In this document: in pieces, positions 51,599 through 61,763 of the stretch | Layout of the letters: each line of letters opens with the position of its first letter | How positions within the stretch are numbered: the first letter of the stretch is position 1 | Origin: SIG351 sp045627045 | GTDB lineage: Bacteria; Bacillota; Clostridia; HGM11327 | Length of the DNA: 64,000 nucleotides | Reading direction: 5' to 3' | NCBI GenBank assembly: GCA_045627045.1 | Contig: JAZQMY010000024.1 | Coordinates: forward strand, 107,048 to 171,047 | Made by a program: the position numbers and the translations under genes | The notes under the pieces: generated by a model | What the model saw: only the letters and a program-made list of their open reading frames with translations | What the model was told of the DNA's origin: nothing | Database searches by the model: none

Positions 51599-53323
51599 TC
51601 ACTCTTTCAGCTTATATACTGTTACCGATTCAGATTTTTCTATAACCGTATATTCTTTTGTTCCGAGCACACATAAATACTTATCCGGATTGCTGTTGGG
51701 GCAATTATTCGGAGTATGATTATTAAAAAGCGAGGATTCCCATGAACCTGCATCAGGTGAATACACAAAGACAATATTCGGATATTTTTCCGGATTGAGC
51801 TGATAATATTGCTTCAGTACCGTATTATATGTTCTCCATGCAGACGAAGTTCCGTAATTCCAATCCGACGCAATATATGCCCATGGCATCAGTCTGAAAT
51901 GCAGTACGTTTCCTGAAGGATTATCTTCATAAACCTTATTGATCACAGAGAGGATTTCATTATACTGCTTTGCATGTTCTTCGGTTGTATAAAGTCCGCG
52001 TGCAGGACCTGACGTGATCCTTGAATTCAGATTGAGCAAATTGCTGTCTCTGTATACTCCGACAGTTCTCTGTAAAAACAAACAAGCAAAAAAACAAGCA
52101 AGCGTTATTATGTATATTTTTCGTCCCAATGCAGCCCATTTTTCATTTCCCGCAGCATCCGAAGAAACGGTCGGATCAAATGAATCATAAATCTTTATGC
52201 TGCCAATCGAAGAAACAGCAAATCCGACCGTCATCGCATCTGTCAATGTGTTGGAAGCAAAAAAGAACATCAACGCTATTGCCAATCCCCAGAAATATAT
52301 CACTATCCCGAATATATCATATTTCTTTTCACGAATCATTATTGCAAAACAAGGGATCGCACTTATCGTCAACGGAATGGTAACAGCCGCAACAATACTG
52401 TTTCTTATTTTGCAAATCGAATACAATACAGACAAAAAGACAACGATATACCACAAAATAACAAATATCCTGTTCAGCATTTTTTTCTTTCTGTCTGACA
52501 GTAAAAACAGGAAGAAAAAAATAACCGCCAGATACGCAAAAACGCCTTTTAAGGTGATGTTGTAAATTCCGCTTGCGGCATTACGTGCTTTGCTCATAAA
52601 GCCGACCTGATGCTCCGGATCCGACAATAAATACCGGATTGAGCCGATCTGCTCAGAAATATTGTTCAAAAAAAGAAGAATATAGATTACAGCAATCAAA
52701 GCAACAGATGCAAATATCATCAAAACAAATTTTCTGTGTTCTTTATCTTTTACTAATAACAGAAAAAGAATCGGTACTGCCAAAATCGCCATGTAAGGAT
52801 TGGAAAGAACCATTATTGCAGTCAATATTCCTATAATAATCGGAGCCTGATATTTCAGATACATGCAAACAATCAATATTCCACTCAAAAAGCAGATATT
52901 ATAATAGCTCATTCCCGATATATTGGCTCTGCTGTAAAGCAATACTACACTTGCAGCAATGAGTGCGCTGAACACACGACCGGCCTTGCAGAATTCCCGC
53001 ATTACATATAATGCCGTCAAAAAAGATAATACGATATAAATAATACGAAAAAACAGAATTACTCCTTCGCCGGAAGGAACAATCGCTTTATATAAAGAGT
53101 AAAACGGAAGTAATACCGGTGCAAAAAACTGCGCAGGCTGCCATTCATCAATAATCAGTTTTTCTCCCAGCCAGAGTCTGTGCGCCAACGCCAAATAAAA
53201 GCTCTCATCATTCTGGTTGAAACTGAAAAAAGCTCTGATCAGCAGAATGATAAACAGTCCTGTCAGGAAAAAATATGACCATCTGATTCCGTTTTTTTTA
53301 TAATCTGTAGTTCTTAATGACAT
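51599..53323 (-). CDS. Polytopic membrane protein, possibly GT-C glycosyltransferase
   Basis: 574 aa with AGGAGG before ATG 53323. It has about 12 hydrophobic helices and a soluble C-terminal region. The first extracytoplasmic loop contains NQNDESFYLALAHRLWLGE, with acidic residues where GT-C glycosyltransferases of the PMT/GT39 group bind the lipid-phosphosugar. The C-terminal part is rich in Tyr/Asn and looks extracytoplasmic. I infer a transferase that glycosylates surface polymers or proteins; the family is not certain. It is an isolated, AT-richer transcription unit. Confidence 0.65.
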   Translation of the reverse strand: MSLRTTDYKKNGIRWSYFFLTGLFIILLIRAFFSFNQNDESFYLALAHRLWLGEKLIIDEWQPAQFFAPVLLPFYSLYKAIVPSGEGVILFFRIIYIVLSFLTALYVMREFCKAGRVFSALIAASVVLLYSRANISGMSYYNICFLSGILIVCMYLKYQAPIIIGILTAIMVLSNPYMAILAVPILFLLLVKDKEHRKFVLMIFASVALIAVIYILLFLNNISEQIGSIRYLLSDPEHQVGFMSKARNAASGIYNITLKGVFAYLAVIFFFLFLLSDRKKKMLNRIFVILWYIVVFLSVLYSICKIRNSIVAAVTIPLTISAIPCFAIMIREKKYDIFGIVIYFWGLAIALMFFFASNTLTDAMTVGFAVSSIGSIKIYDSFDPTVSSDAAGNEKWAALGRKIYIITLACFFACLFLQRTVGVYRDSNLLNLNSRITSGPARGLYTTEEHAKQYNEILSVINKVYEDNPSGNVLHFRLMPWAYIASDWNYGTSSAWRTYNTVLKQYYQLNPEKYPNIVFVYSPDAGSWESSLFNNHTPNNCPNSNPDKYLCVLGTKEYTVIEKSESVTVYKLKE

Positions 53324-53368
53324 AATTTCATCCTCCTTGAAATTGCTGTCTGATCATACGATTTTTCA

Positions 53369-54157
53369 CTATTTCAGTATCAGTCTTATTATTCCGGTCT
53401 GCGCTCTTTTGGGGAGCAAATTCATCATCAGGAGATACGGATTTCTGTTTACAGAATAAACATACTTCGGGTGCTTTGCTTCAAACGCTTTGAAAGCAGT
53501 TTTGGCTATTCTTTCCGGAGGCACATTTCTTGCCTCCACAGTATTCACTATCTTTCTGAATCTGTCTGCATTGCAGGGATAGAGCTTTGTATTGTTGCAG
53601 AATCTGTCTATTCCTGCCTTTGAAACATCAAGAAGACCTGTTTTCACGGCACCTGGGCGTATCACGCTGACCTTTATCCCAAGCAGCTGAACTTCCATGC
53701 GAAGCGAATAAGCATACTTTTCTATTGCAGACTTCGTGACGGCATAAACGCCCGTAAAAGGAAGCGGATCAAGCGGTGCAAGCTCGCTTGAAGTCATTAT
53801 TATCCTTCCACCCTTTCCGAGGAGCGGCAGGAATTCCCTGTTCACTCTGTAAATTCCGAAAAGGTTCAGCTCAAATATCGAAAGGAATCTCTCCTCGCTC
53901 ATTTCCACAAGAGAATCAATATCATACTTTCCTGCAAAATGGATTATCGCATCCAGACTTCCTGCTTCCGCCTTAACTGCTTCTGCAGCTGCCCTGACTG
54001 AGCCCACATCCGTTACATCTGTCCTGATCATTCTCACGCCGTCAATACTGTTTTCGTTAATATCCAATCCGAATACTCTGACGCCGTTTTTAGCAAAGAG
54101 CGCCGCCGTGGCTGATCCCATTCCACCTGCTACGCCCGTAATAAGAACATTTTTCAT
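53369..54157 (-). CDS. Short-chain dehydrogenase/reductase
   Basis: 262 aa classical SDR. Cofactor motif TGVAGGMG at the N-terminus, a NAG-like segment IIHFAG, the catalytic Ser in IIMTSSEL and the YAVTK active-site pair. The first residue overlaps the glycerate kinase stop by 4 bp, so it is the third gene of a coupled operon. Substrate unknown; a sugar or hydroxy-acid substrate would fit its neighbours. Confidence 0.87.
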   Translation of the reverse strand: MKNVLITGVAGGMGSATAALFAKNGVRVFGLDINENSIDGVRMIRTDVTDVGSVRAAAEAVKAEAGSLDAIIHFAGKYDIDSLVEMSEERFLSIFELNLFGIYRVNREFLPLLGKGGRIIMTSSELAPLDPLPFTGVYAVTKSAIEKYAYSLRMEVQLLGIKVSVIRPGAVKTGLLDVSKAGIDRFCNNTKLYPCNADRFRKIVNTVEARNVPPERIAKTAFKAFEAKHPKYVYSVNRNPYLLMMNLLPKRAQTGIIRLILK

Positions 54158-55263
54158 TTCATACCCAAAATATCGTCAGTAAACCTTTTTGCAGCGTTCA
54201 GAAGTCCCTCTTTTGGGTGCTCTATTGAATACTGAACGCTCTCCATGCCTTCCGAAGTAACGTATATCCCGCCTATACCCTTGAAATCTTCCTTTTTTAT
54301 TATTCCGTCGGTACACCCTGCAAAGCAATATACCAGAACGCCTTTTTTCACTGCTCTCTCAGCAACTCCGCTTATCGCCTTTCCGAAAAGAGACTGCATA
54401 TCAAGTTTTCCTTCACCGGTAATAACGGCATCAGCGCCTTCAATTTTTCTGTCAAAGTCTGCTGCATCAAGAACTGCATCTATTCCTGAGCATATTTTCG
54501 TATTTGCATACGCAAGAAGCGGCACTATTACGCCTCCTCCGGCTCCGCTCGCAGGCACCTTTTCCGGTTTGCCGGGGAGAAGCCGTGCATAATGCGCCAT
54601 ACCCCTTTCCATTTCCTGAAGCTGTTCATTATCTGCGCCCTTTTGGCGTGCAAAAACCATAGTTGCACCATTTTCTCCGAGAAGCGTATTTCTGACGTCC
54701 GTCGCAGCAATAAAACTGCACTTTTTTACTCTTTCATCAAGCCCTGATACGTCAATAGCCGATATATTTATGAGCGTTTTCCCCGTCGGAATGAATTTTT
54801 TTCCGTCTGCATCATAGAACTCAGCGCCAAGCGCCGCAATCATTCCACATCCTCCGTCATTCGTTGCGCTTCCTCCTGCCGTCAGCATTATTTTATCAAA
54901 GCCTTCATCAAGCGCCTTTTTTATCAGTTCTCCGACGCCATACGTCGTCATTGCGCCGGCATTGAGTCTTTCCTCAGGCAAAAGGGTTATTCCCGCCGCA
55001 GAGGCCATTTCAATCACCGCCGTGTCCTTAATACTTCCCCATCGTGCCGTAATGTAATTCCAATCCGGTCCGGTGACTCTTGCTTCCCTGATATTTTCGG
55101 AGCTTACTATTGCATCAAGCGTGCCCTCGCCTCCGTCCGCAATAGGCACAACCTCCGTATCGCAGGCAGAAATACTTTTTATTATTCCTCTTGCTATCGT
55201 CTCTCCTGCTTCCTTTGATGAAATGCTTCCTTTGAATGAATCAGTTGCTATTACTATTTTCAT
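54154..55263 (-). CDS. Glycerate 2-kinase (GlxK/GarK family)
   Basis: 369 aa from ATG 55263 (MKIVIATDSFKGS), which is the normal GarK/GlxK N-terminus; the longer frame is the end of the AKR gene read in another frame. The glycine segment GGSATNDGGCGM is diagnostic. It phosphorylates D-glycerate to 2-phosphoglycerate. Overlaps of 4 bp on both sides (AKR upstream, SDR downstream) imply a tightly coupled operon that could route an aldose-derived or glycerate-like compound into glycolysis. Confidence 0.9.
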   Translation of the reverse strand: MKIVIATDSFKGSISSKEAGETIARGIIKSISACDTEVVPIADGGEGTLDAIVSSENIREARVTGPDWNYITARWGSIKDTAVIEMASAAGITLLPEERLNAGAMTTYGVGELIKKALDEGFDKIMLTAGGSATNDGGCGMIAALGAEFYDADGKKFIPTGKTLINISAIDVSGLDERVKKCSFIAATDVRNTLLGENGATMVFARQKGADNEQLQEMERGMAHYARLLPGKPEKVPASGAGGGVIVPLLAYANTKICSGIDAVLDAADFDRKIEGADAVITGEGKLDMQSLFGKAISGVAERAVKKGVLVYCFAGCTDGIIKKEDFKGIGGIYVTSEGMESVQYSIEHPKEGLLNAAKRFTDDILGMK

Positions 55264-56435
55264 TGTCTCATCTTCTTTGCTGCTTCGTTTCTTTCCCTGG
55301 AAATCTTTTTCCAGTCCGGCAGTTCTTTTCTGAGTTCTGTAAGTTTTTTCATAGTCTCCGGAATATCTATCTTTTGCGGACAGATTCTTGAGCATTTGCC
55401 ACAGCCGATGCACGCCGAAGGAAGCTTGTCCTCGGCAAGCGAATCAAGCATCATTGGCACCGTCGTACCACCGCCGAACTTCGCATCATTATAGAGTGAA
55501 ATGAGCATCGGAATATCAAGCTTCCTGGGACATCCGTCGGTGCAGTACCTGCAGCCTGTGCACGGAAGCGAATCTGCAAGCTTCTGTGTGATTTCCTCAT
55601 AAAGCGCTTTTTCCTCTTCGGAAAGCGGCTTTCCGTCCGAAAACGTTCTGACGTTGTCTTCCATCTGCGAATAATCAGACATTCCGCTGAGAATCATTTT
55701 CACATTCTCAAGTCCGAAAAGCCATCTGAATGCCCACGAAGCAACACTCTCATCAGGTCTGAAAAGCTTCAGCTTTTCTTCGTCTGCACCGAGCTTTGCA
55801 AGCTTACCGCCTCTTACGGGCTCCATTACCCAGACAGGTACATTTCTCTCTGCAAGAAGCTCATACTTTTCCTTTGCCTCCTGAAGCACCCAGTCGATGC
55901 TGTTCAGCTGGATCTGACAGAACTCCATTCTGTCGCCGCAATAATCAAGGAAATACCTCAGGTTTTCAAGGCGTCCGTGGCTTGAAAAGCCCAGATGCTT
56001 TATTCTTCCGAGCCTCTTCTGCTCTGCAAAATAGTCAATTATTCCCCATCTTTCGTCGGTATAAACATTTATCGAATCCTCACATACGTTATGCAGGAGG
56101 TAAAAATCAAAATACTCTACTCCGCATTTTTTCAGCTGATCCTCAAATACCTCCGACGGATCGTATGAATCTGCCACCTGATGGCCGGGATACTTCGTTG
56201 CGAGAAAATATGACTCTCTCGGATAGCGTGAAAGTGCTTTGCCTACCGCAGTCTCGGATTGTCCCCCATGATAAGGATATGCCGTGTCAAAATAATTAAC
56301 TCCGTTTTTCAGCGCATAGTCGATCATGACTGCAAGCTGTTCTTCATCTATGCTCTTGTCCTCTTTCTGTGGCAATCTCATTGTGCCGAATCCGAGAAGA
56401 GGGAGCTTTTCCCCCTGAAAATCACTGTACTGCAT
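55260..56435 (-). CDS. Aldo/keto reductase with C-terminal 4Fe-4S ferredoxin domain
   Basis: 391 aa. Aldo/keto reductase barrel with the catalytic residues in FDTAYPYHGG (Asp, Tyr), FLATKYPG (Lys) and DFYLLHN (His), followed by a ferredoxin domain with CTGCRYCTDGCP and CIGCGKCSRICP clusters near residues 293-370. This architecture is common in anaerobes. First gene of the coupled AKR-glxK-SDR operon. Confidence 0.9.
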   Translation of the reverse strand: MQYSDFQGEKLPLLGFGTMRLPQKEDKSIDEEQLAVMIDYALKNGVNYFDTAYPYHGGQSETAVGKALSRYPRESYFLATKYPGHQVADSYDPSEVFEDQLKKCGVEYFDFYLLHNVCEDSINVYTDERWGIIDYFAEQKRLGRIKHLGFSSHGRLENLRYFLDYCGDRMEFCQIQLNSIDWVLQEAKEKYELLAERNVPVWVMEPVRGGKLAKLGADEEKLKLFRPDESVASWAFRWLFGLENVKMILSGMSDYSQMEDNVRTFSDGKPLSEEEKALYEEITQKLADSLPCTGCRYCTDGCPRKLDIPMLISLYNDAKFGGGTTVPMMLDSLAEDKLPSACIGCGKCSRICPQKIDIPETMKKLTELRKELPDWKKISRERNEAAKKMRQ

Positions 56436-56460
56436 ATCTTTTCCTTTCCGATTCCGTTTA

Positions 56461-57249
56461 TCAGACTTTTTCGTTCTTATACCAAAGCTTTTTCTCTTCT
56501 GCCTTATCCCAGTTTACCCTGAGCGCATTGATCACAACAGTGCTTGAAATCTCGGCTCTGTATTTTTCCACAACGCCTTCTTCTATCAGTATCAGCAGTG
56601 CATTCTTTATATCGTTGAATGATACCCTGTTGATCTTTGATACCACCTGAACGGTAGTCTTAAATGTAGCATAGCCCTTATTCTCCCTTTCCTCAAGCAG
56701 ACGGAAGTTCTTCAGTATCATCCTGAAATACCTTGTGTTCTCATCCGCATCGGACGGCACTTCTATGCACTCCGTGGCAACTGCCTTGAGTTTGTTGCTC
56801 GTCGACTTCTGCACGCCGTATACTATTACTTTCTTCTTTTTCTTATTTTTAAGATAGCCGACAACAGATGCAAAATGGCCGTCGCCCGAGAAAATAATGT
56901 AAGTGTCCGTGTCCGGGTTAACATCAATATCCTGATAAATATAATCAAGCATAATAAAATCAGTGAAATCTTTTGTTACATACGACTGAGCATTCTGTGT
57001 GTCAATTATGTTATTTGTTATCTTGCGGATATTATCAAGCTCCGCTCTGAGCTTTACCTGTGTAAAGTCTCCGAAAAAGTACAATCTTTTTATGTCAAAC
57101 CTTGCAGAGATCGCATTGTAAAAAGCCTCTGTGTCAGGTCTGAGTGAAAAAACGCCGTCAAGCGAATAGCACCAATGTTCAAAATCTACAAATACAGCCG
57201 CTGTATCGTTCTCACCCGATTTCTTCTTTTTCTTCAGAAAATCAAACAT
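56461..57249 (-). CDS. NYN-domain protein with C-terminal winged-helix-like region
   Basis: 262 aa. PIN-like NYN fold: FVDFEHW, the middle acidic TDFIMLDYIYQDI, and FSGDGHFASVV give the expected Asp set for a metal-dependent RNase or nuclease. The C-terminal 80 residues resemble the helical domain of OST-HTH-like or wHTH proteins found after NYN modules (VSKINRVSFNDIKNAL). Ribosome site GGAGGG before ATG 57249. Function in RNA decay or regulation is inferred; no partner gene is obvious. Confidence 0.82.
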   Translation of the reverse strand: MFDFLKKKKKSGENDTAAVFVDFEHWCYSLDGVFSLRPDTEAFYNAISARFDIKRLYFFGDFTQVKLRAELDNIRKITNNIIDTQNAQSYVTKDFTDFIMLDYIYQDIDVNPDTDTYIIFSGDGHFASVVGYLKNKKKKKVIVYGVQKSTSNKLKAVATECIEVPSDADENTRYFRMILKNFRLLEERENKGYATFKTTVQVVSKINRVSFNDIKNALLILIEEGVVEKYRAEISSTVVINALRVNWDKAEEKKLWYKNEKV

Positions 57250-57421
57250 TTTCCCATCTCCCTCCTCTCATTTGCATAATATTATAATTATACATTTTTT
57301 ATTTTCATTTGTCAAGCAAAACAGGGAAAAATCACAAATATTGCAGTTTTCTCACATTATGTTCTTTTATTACGGCACTGTTTCATGCGGCAAATTTTTT
57401 TGAAAATTTTTATTAAAAGTA

Positions 57422-57450
57422 TTGAATTTTATGATTGTTTATGATAGAAT
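57422..57450 (+). promoter_or_regulatory. Probable promoter of the beta-helix/GH29 operon
   Basis: TTGAAT (57422-57427), 17-nt spacer, TAGAAT (57445-57450), about 77 nt upstream of the start codon. Confidence 0.6.
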
Positions 57451-57527
57451 ACAAAAAGGGAAACAGGCAATCAGGTTTTCCGCCAAAAGGCCTCCTCTTC
57501 AGGGGCAGAAAGGTAACCAAAACAATA

Positions 57528-59687
57528 ATGAAACCTACTATTTTTTTCCACGGAAACACATGGCAGAAGCCGGGCGACTTCATTCAGATATGCGGTGCAG
57601 GCTTTGACAGCGTAAAAGAAATCAGATTATCTCCTGTTCCTGCAGGAGAGGGCTTCGGCTACATTATGGATTCACTCTATAACAGATTGCCGAGGGATTG
57701 GGAAATCAAAGGTGCAAAAACTCCGGATAATCCAAAGGGAAGAATTTATCCTGAGATATTGCAGAAGAGTGACAACGGCTTCAAGTTCGAGCTTCCCGGC
57801 AATTTCAGAGAAGGCATTTATGATCTTGATATCGACGGCGAGCACGTTTACATAAACGTTCCGCGTATAGAAGAACTTTTAGGAGATGAAGGCGGAGTTA
57901 CCACTCCCGGCGGAAAGCTCCGTATTATCGGTACAAACCTTGCTCCGAAGGGCGAGACGAAGGTCGTTATGCTGACAGATGACGGCATAAAGGAGCTTGA
58001 GGTTTCAAAGTTATTCGACAATTATTCTGTTGAGGTAATTATCCCTGAGGATACAAAGCCCGGCAAATACAAAGTAAGCGTTTCCAATCTTTTCGGAAAC
58101 GACACGGCATGGAGTATGCCGTTTGAATTTGAAGTAGGCCCTGACCCGAGAAGCTTCTGGCCTAAGGACGTCTTTGACGTAAAGGCATTCGGTGCCGCAG
58201 GAAACAGCCCTGCAATTCCTCAGGACGAATACTTCTCTGCCGCTCTTGACGCCATTGCAAAGAACGGCGGCGGTGTGCTCTACATTTCAGAAGGTCTCTA
58301 TTATCTTGAAAAGACTTATGAGATTCCGGCTAACACCGAAATCCGCGGCGACGGAATCACAAAATCCGTCATCATGTGGAGAGATCTCGTATGGGAGCTT
58401 GATGAGCTTCCTCCGTATCTCTTCAAGTGCTCATCCGATGTTGATTTCCACGATTTCACACTCGGCGGCTCAAGAATGCCGGAGCTCTTCAAGATAGGCA
58501 GCCCCGATGCTCCCGCAAAGAACGTCTACATCCGCAATATGAGAATCTTCGTCAACGCTATCGCAGGTGAAAAGCCTGCAGGAAGCGTTGAATACGAGAA
58601 GAGATGCAGAATGGAGATCAGAGGCGGCGGTCACGGCATCGACAAGAGCGTATTCGTCATCAACGGTGACAACGTTCAGATCTGCAATAACGAAATGCGT
58701 TCTTCGGGCGCGCCCTTCCAGTTCGGAAGAAAGAGCCATGTCCGCATCTCAAACAACTACTTCACCTCAAACGTACGTTTCTGGATGCCTGTCGGACATT
58801 GCCTGAGCGCAGTAATCGAGGATAACGAGATCGACGGAATCACACTCGGCATCAGCGGTGAGGGTATTTACTACGCAAGAAACAAAATCCACTCCATTAT
58901 CGATAACAACCGTGAAGCATTCACGACCGATATGGGCAGAGGCGATTACAACGAGACAATCAAGACCATTGATTCAACAACATTCGAGCTCAACCACGAT
59001 CCTGTATGGGCAGACGGCGAAAGAAACAACTTCGGCTTCTTCGTCATCTCCGGCAAGGGCATGGGACAGTACAGAAGGATCGTTGAAAGCAAGGGCAGAA
59101 TAATCAAAATTGACGAACCGTTCCTCGTTCCGATTGATGAGAACTCTCTCATTTCCTTCTCGGAAGTAAGAGACCGCTTCTTCATGACAAAGAACACGGT
59201 TTACGATGCAGGTCATTTCCAGCTCTTCGGCGTTCAGATCAATACCGTTCTCGACGGTAACTCTTCACGTCAGTCCGCAGGCTTCCTCGGCTGGTCAAGA
59301 AACATCTACTACACTCTCATGCCGAACTGGTACGTTTCATTCATCAACCACGATATGGCAGACGGAAGATATCTCCATATGCTCGGCTTTGGTGACGGTC
59401 ACTCCGGCAAGAGCAATCTCGGCATTATCGCAGGAGACTGCCGGGATATCAACTACGGCACTCTCATCAGAGGCAATAAGCTGAAAGAAACCTGCTTTAT
59501 TTACATTTTCTGCGGTGATGACGATACAATCCGTGATTTCATCATTCAGGACAACTCCATCGACGGTGCCGAAGAGGCCATCATCGTTGACGGAAAAACA
59601 AATAAAATGCTTCTTTCAGGAAACAAGTTTACAAACTGCCGCAAAGCATATAACATCGATGCAAAAGCAGATTATATTTTAAGATAA
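57528..59687 (+). CDS. TIG-domain protein with pectate-lyase-type beta-helix
   Basis: 719 aa from ATG 57528 (MKPTIFFHGNTW); AGAAAGG lies 15 nt upstream and the frame before it is not protein-like. The N-terminal 100 residues are beta-rich and carry FIQICGAGFDS. Residues about 110-200 form an IPT/TIG-like domain (GVTTPGGKLRIIGTNLAPKG). The pectate lyase superfamily start is at about 210 (DVFDVKAFGAAGN ... GGGVLYISEGLYYL), and the helix continues to the C-terminus. There is no signal peptide, so it is probably cytoplasmic. The GH29 gene follows after 18 nt, so a joint role in a fucosylated or pectin-derived oligosaccharide pathway is likely, but activity is unproven. Confidence 0.82.
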   Translation: MKPTIFFHGNTWQKPGDFIQICGAGFDSVKEIRLSPVPAGEGFGYIMDSLYNRLPRDWEIKGAKTPDNPKGRIYPEILQKSDNGFKFELPGNFREGIYDLDIDGEHVYINVPRIEELLGDEGGVTTPGGKLRIIGTNLAPKGETKVVMLTDDGIKELEVSKLFDNYSVEVIIPEDTKPGKYKVSVSNLFGNDTAWSMPFEFEVGPDPRSFWPKDVFDVKAFGAAGNSPAIPQDEYFSAALDAIAKNGGGVLYISEGLYYLEKTYEIPANTEIRGDGITKSVIMWRDLVWELDELPPYLFKCSSDVDFHDFTLGGSRMPELFKIGSPDAPAKNVYIRNMRIFVNAIAGEKPAGSVEYEKRCRMEIRGGGHGIDKSVFVINGDNVQICNNEMRSSGAPFQFGRKSHVRISNNYFTSNVRFWMPVGHCLSAVIEDNEIDGITLGISGEGIYYARNKIHSIIDNNREAFTTDMGRGDYNETIKTIDSTTFELNHDPVWADGERNNFGFFVISGKGMGQYRRIVESKGRIIKIDEPFLVPIDENSLISFSEVRDRFFMTKNTVYDAGHFQLFGVQINTVLDGNSSRQSAGFLGWSRNIYYTLMPNWYVSFINHDMADGRYLHMLGFGDGHSGKSNLGIIAGDCRDINYGTLIRGNKLKETCFIYIFCGDDDTIRDFIIQDNSIDGAEEAIIVDGKTNKMLLSGNKFTNCRKAYNIDAKADYILR

Positions 59688-59705
59688 TAAACAAGGAGAA
59701 AAAAT

Positions 59706-60671
59706 ATGGAACTCGAATCAAGAAACAAACATCCGGGAGCACAGTGGTTCCCGAAAGCCGGACTGGGAATAATGTTCCACTGGGGCATATCATCTCTCGA
59801 CGGAATGGTCGATATTTCATGGGGTATGTACAAGGATAAATATTCGCCGAGGTCTATCCCTCCGCAGGAATATTTCGATCTCGCAAACAGATTCAACCCT
59901 ACAAGATTTAACCCCGACGGCTGGATAAAGGCCGCAAAGGAAGCTGGCTGCAGATACGCAGTCCTCACTACACGTCATCACGACTCATACTGCCTCTGGC
60001 CTACGGAGTACGGTGAATTCAACACAAGAAACTATATGGGCGGACGTGACCTCGTTCAGGGCTATGTTGATGCCTGCCGCAAATACGGTCTCAAGATAGG
60101 CTTCTACTATTCTCCGCCTGACTTCTACACTCCGAGAAATTACTTCGGTTATAACGGCTATCAGGAGAAAAAGGAAGTTCCGAAAACTCTTGACGACTAC
60201 GTAAGAGCAATGGCAAAGGGACAGATATACGAGCTTCTTACCCGTTACGGTAAGATCGACCTCCTTTGGTTCGACGGCAAGCACGAGGCCATCATCTCAG
60301 ACGAAGAGATCAAGGAGCTTCAGCCGTGGGTGATCATCGGCAGAGGCGAAAACAGAGATTTCGGCTCAACTGAATGCCGTCTCCCCTCAGACGAAGAATA
60401 TGAACGTGAATTCAAGGGCAAATGGTGGGAGTACGTTGACGAAATAAGCAACTGCTGGGCTTACACCTGCTATGACGAATGGCACAACAAGCCTATGGAG
60501 CGTCTGACTGAAAACTTCAAGTGGGTGCGTGAGCATAACGGCAACGTCCTTTACAATATCGGACCCGGACCTTACGGTGATCTCCCTGAACACATGTATA
60601 ACGCCCTCGCCGAGTTCGGCAAGTACGTCAAGGCTCACCCAGAGCTCATGCCCGAATGGGATGAGGATTGA
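59706..60671 (+). CDS. GH29-like alpha-L-fucosidase, paralogue 1
   Basis: 321 aa, AAGGAG before ATG 59706. The GH29 barrel is clear: GIMFHWG (His 35), TTRHHDSYCLW at 88-98 (the family usually has HHDGF), and the catalytic nucleophile Asp 190 in IDLLWFDG. The C-terminal beta-sandwich of standard GH29 enzymes is missing, so it is a compact, possibly exo-acting form. No signal peptide; predicted cytoplasmic. It is followed 50 nt later by a close paralogue. General acid/base is not identifiable by eye. Confidence 0.86.
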   Translation: MELESRNKHPGAQWFPKAGLGIMFHWGISSLDGMVDISWGMYKDKYSPRSIPPQEYFDLANRFNPTRFNPDGWIKAAKEAGCRYAVLTTRHHDSYCLWPTEYGEFNTRNYMGGRDLVQGYVDACRKYGLKIGFYYSPPDFYTPRNYFGYNGYQEKKEVPKTLDDYVRAMAKGQIYELLTRYGKIDLLWFDGKHEAIISDEEIKELQPWVIIGRGENRDFGSTECRLPSDEEYEREFKGKWWEYVDEISNCWAYTCYDEWHNKPMERLTENFKWVREHNGNVLYNIGPGPYGDLPEHMYNALAEFGKYVKAHPELMPEWDED

Positions 60672-60721
60672 TCGTTTTGCGATCATAACAAATGACAGTA
60701 TCGTAAAAAGGAGTTAATAAA

Positions 60722-61693
60722 ATGGAACTTGAATCAAGAAATAAAATACCGGGAGCACAGTGGTATCCGAAGGCAGGCCTCGGAATAATGTTCCACTGGA
60801 GCATGTCGTCTGTTGACGGAATGCTTGATATTTCCTACGGAATGTATAAGGACAGAGACTACTCTCCCAGAAACATCACACCGGAAGAGTATTACTCTCT
60901 CGCAAAGAGTTTTAATCCTACCCGGTTTAATCCGGATGGATGGATAAAAGCCGCAAAGGAAGCCGGCTGCAGATATGCTGTCCTCACTACACGTCATCAC
61001 GACTCATACTGCCTCTGGCCTTCCGAATACGGTGAAATGAACACAAGAAGGTTCATGGGCGGACGCGACCTTGTTCAGGGCTATGTTGATGCCTGCCGTA
61101 AATACGGTCTTAAAGTTGGCTTCTACTATTCAGTACCTGATTTCTATATGGAAAGAAATTATCGCGATTTCGGTGGCTGGCAGGAAAAGAAGCCCATACC
61201 AAAGGTAATGCTTGATTACGAAAAAGCAATAGTTAGAGGTCAGCTTTACGAGCTTCTCACCCGCTACGGCAAGATCGACCTTATCTGGTTTGACGGCGAT
61301 AATCACGATGTATTCCCGAACGAAGAGATCCGTCAGTATCAGCCTGATATCGTTATCGGCAGAGGCCTTGAGCACCGTGATTTCGGTTCAACAGAATGCT
61401 ACATCCCGTCCGAAGAAGAATACGAAGCAAACTTCAAGGGCAAGTGGTGGGAATATGTTGATGAAATCAGCGCTTGCTGGGGCTACACATGCTACGATGA
61501 ATGGCACAACAAGGACCTTGAGCGCCTGAAGAACAACTTCAAGTGGGTTCGTGAGCATAACGGCAACGTTCTCTACAACATCGGACCTGCCTTCTACGGA
61601 GATCTTCCTGAACACATGTATAACACTCTCGCCGAGTTCGGTAAGTATGTAAAAGCACACCCCGAGCTCATGCCTGAATGGGATGAAGACTAA
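60722..61693 (+). CDS. GH29-like alpha-L-fucosidase, paralogue 2
   Basis: 323 aa with AAGGAG before ATG 60722. Very similar to the preceding gene, with WSMSS instead of WGISS after the first His, the same TTRHHDSYCLW motif, and Asp nucleophile in IDLIWFDG. No signal peptide, no C-terminal sandwich. The 3' end is followed by a hairpin without T-run. A recent duplication of paralogue 1 is likely; they may act on different linkages. Confidence 0.86.
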   Translation: MELESRNKIPGAQWYPKAGLGIMFHWSMSSVDGMLDISYGMYKDRDYSPRNITPEEYYSLAKSFNPTRFNPDGWIKAAKEAGCRYAVLTTRHHDSYCLWPSEYGEMNTRRFMGGRDLVQGYVDACRKYGLKVGFYYSVPDFYMERNYRDFGGWQEKKPIPKVMLDYEKAIVRGQLYELLTRYGKIDLIWFDGDNHDVFPNEEIRQYQPDIVIGRGLEHRDFGSTECYIPSEEEYEANFKGKWWEYVDEISACWGYTCYDEWHNKDLERLKNNFKWVREHNGNVLYNIGPAFYGDLPEHMYNTLAEFGKYVKAHPELMPEWDED

Positions 61694-61700
61694 GAAATAC

Positions 61701-61730
61701 TCAGGGGTGCTTTACGAAAAGCACCCCTGA
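61701..61730 (+). terminator. Hairpin after GH29 paralogue 2
   Basis: TCAGGGGTGCTT / AAGCACCCCTGA, a 12-bp perfect stem 7 nt after the stop codon. There is no T-run, so termination may be weak. Confidence 0.6.
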
Positions 61731-61763
61731 AACCCCGAAACGATACTATAGACGCAACTTACG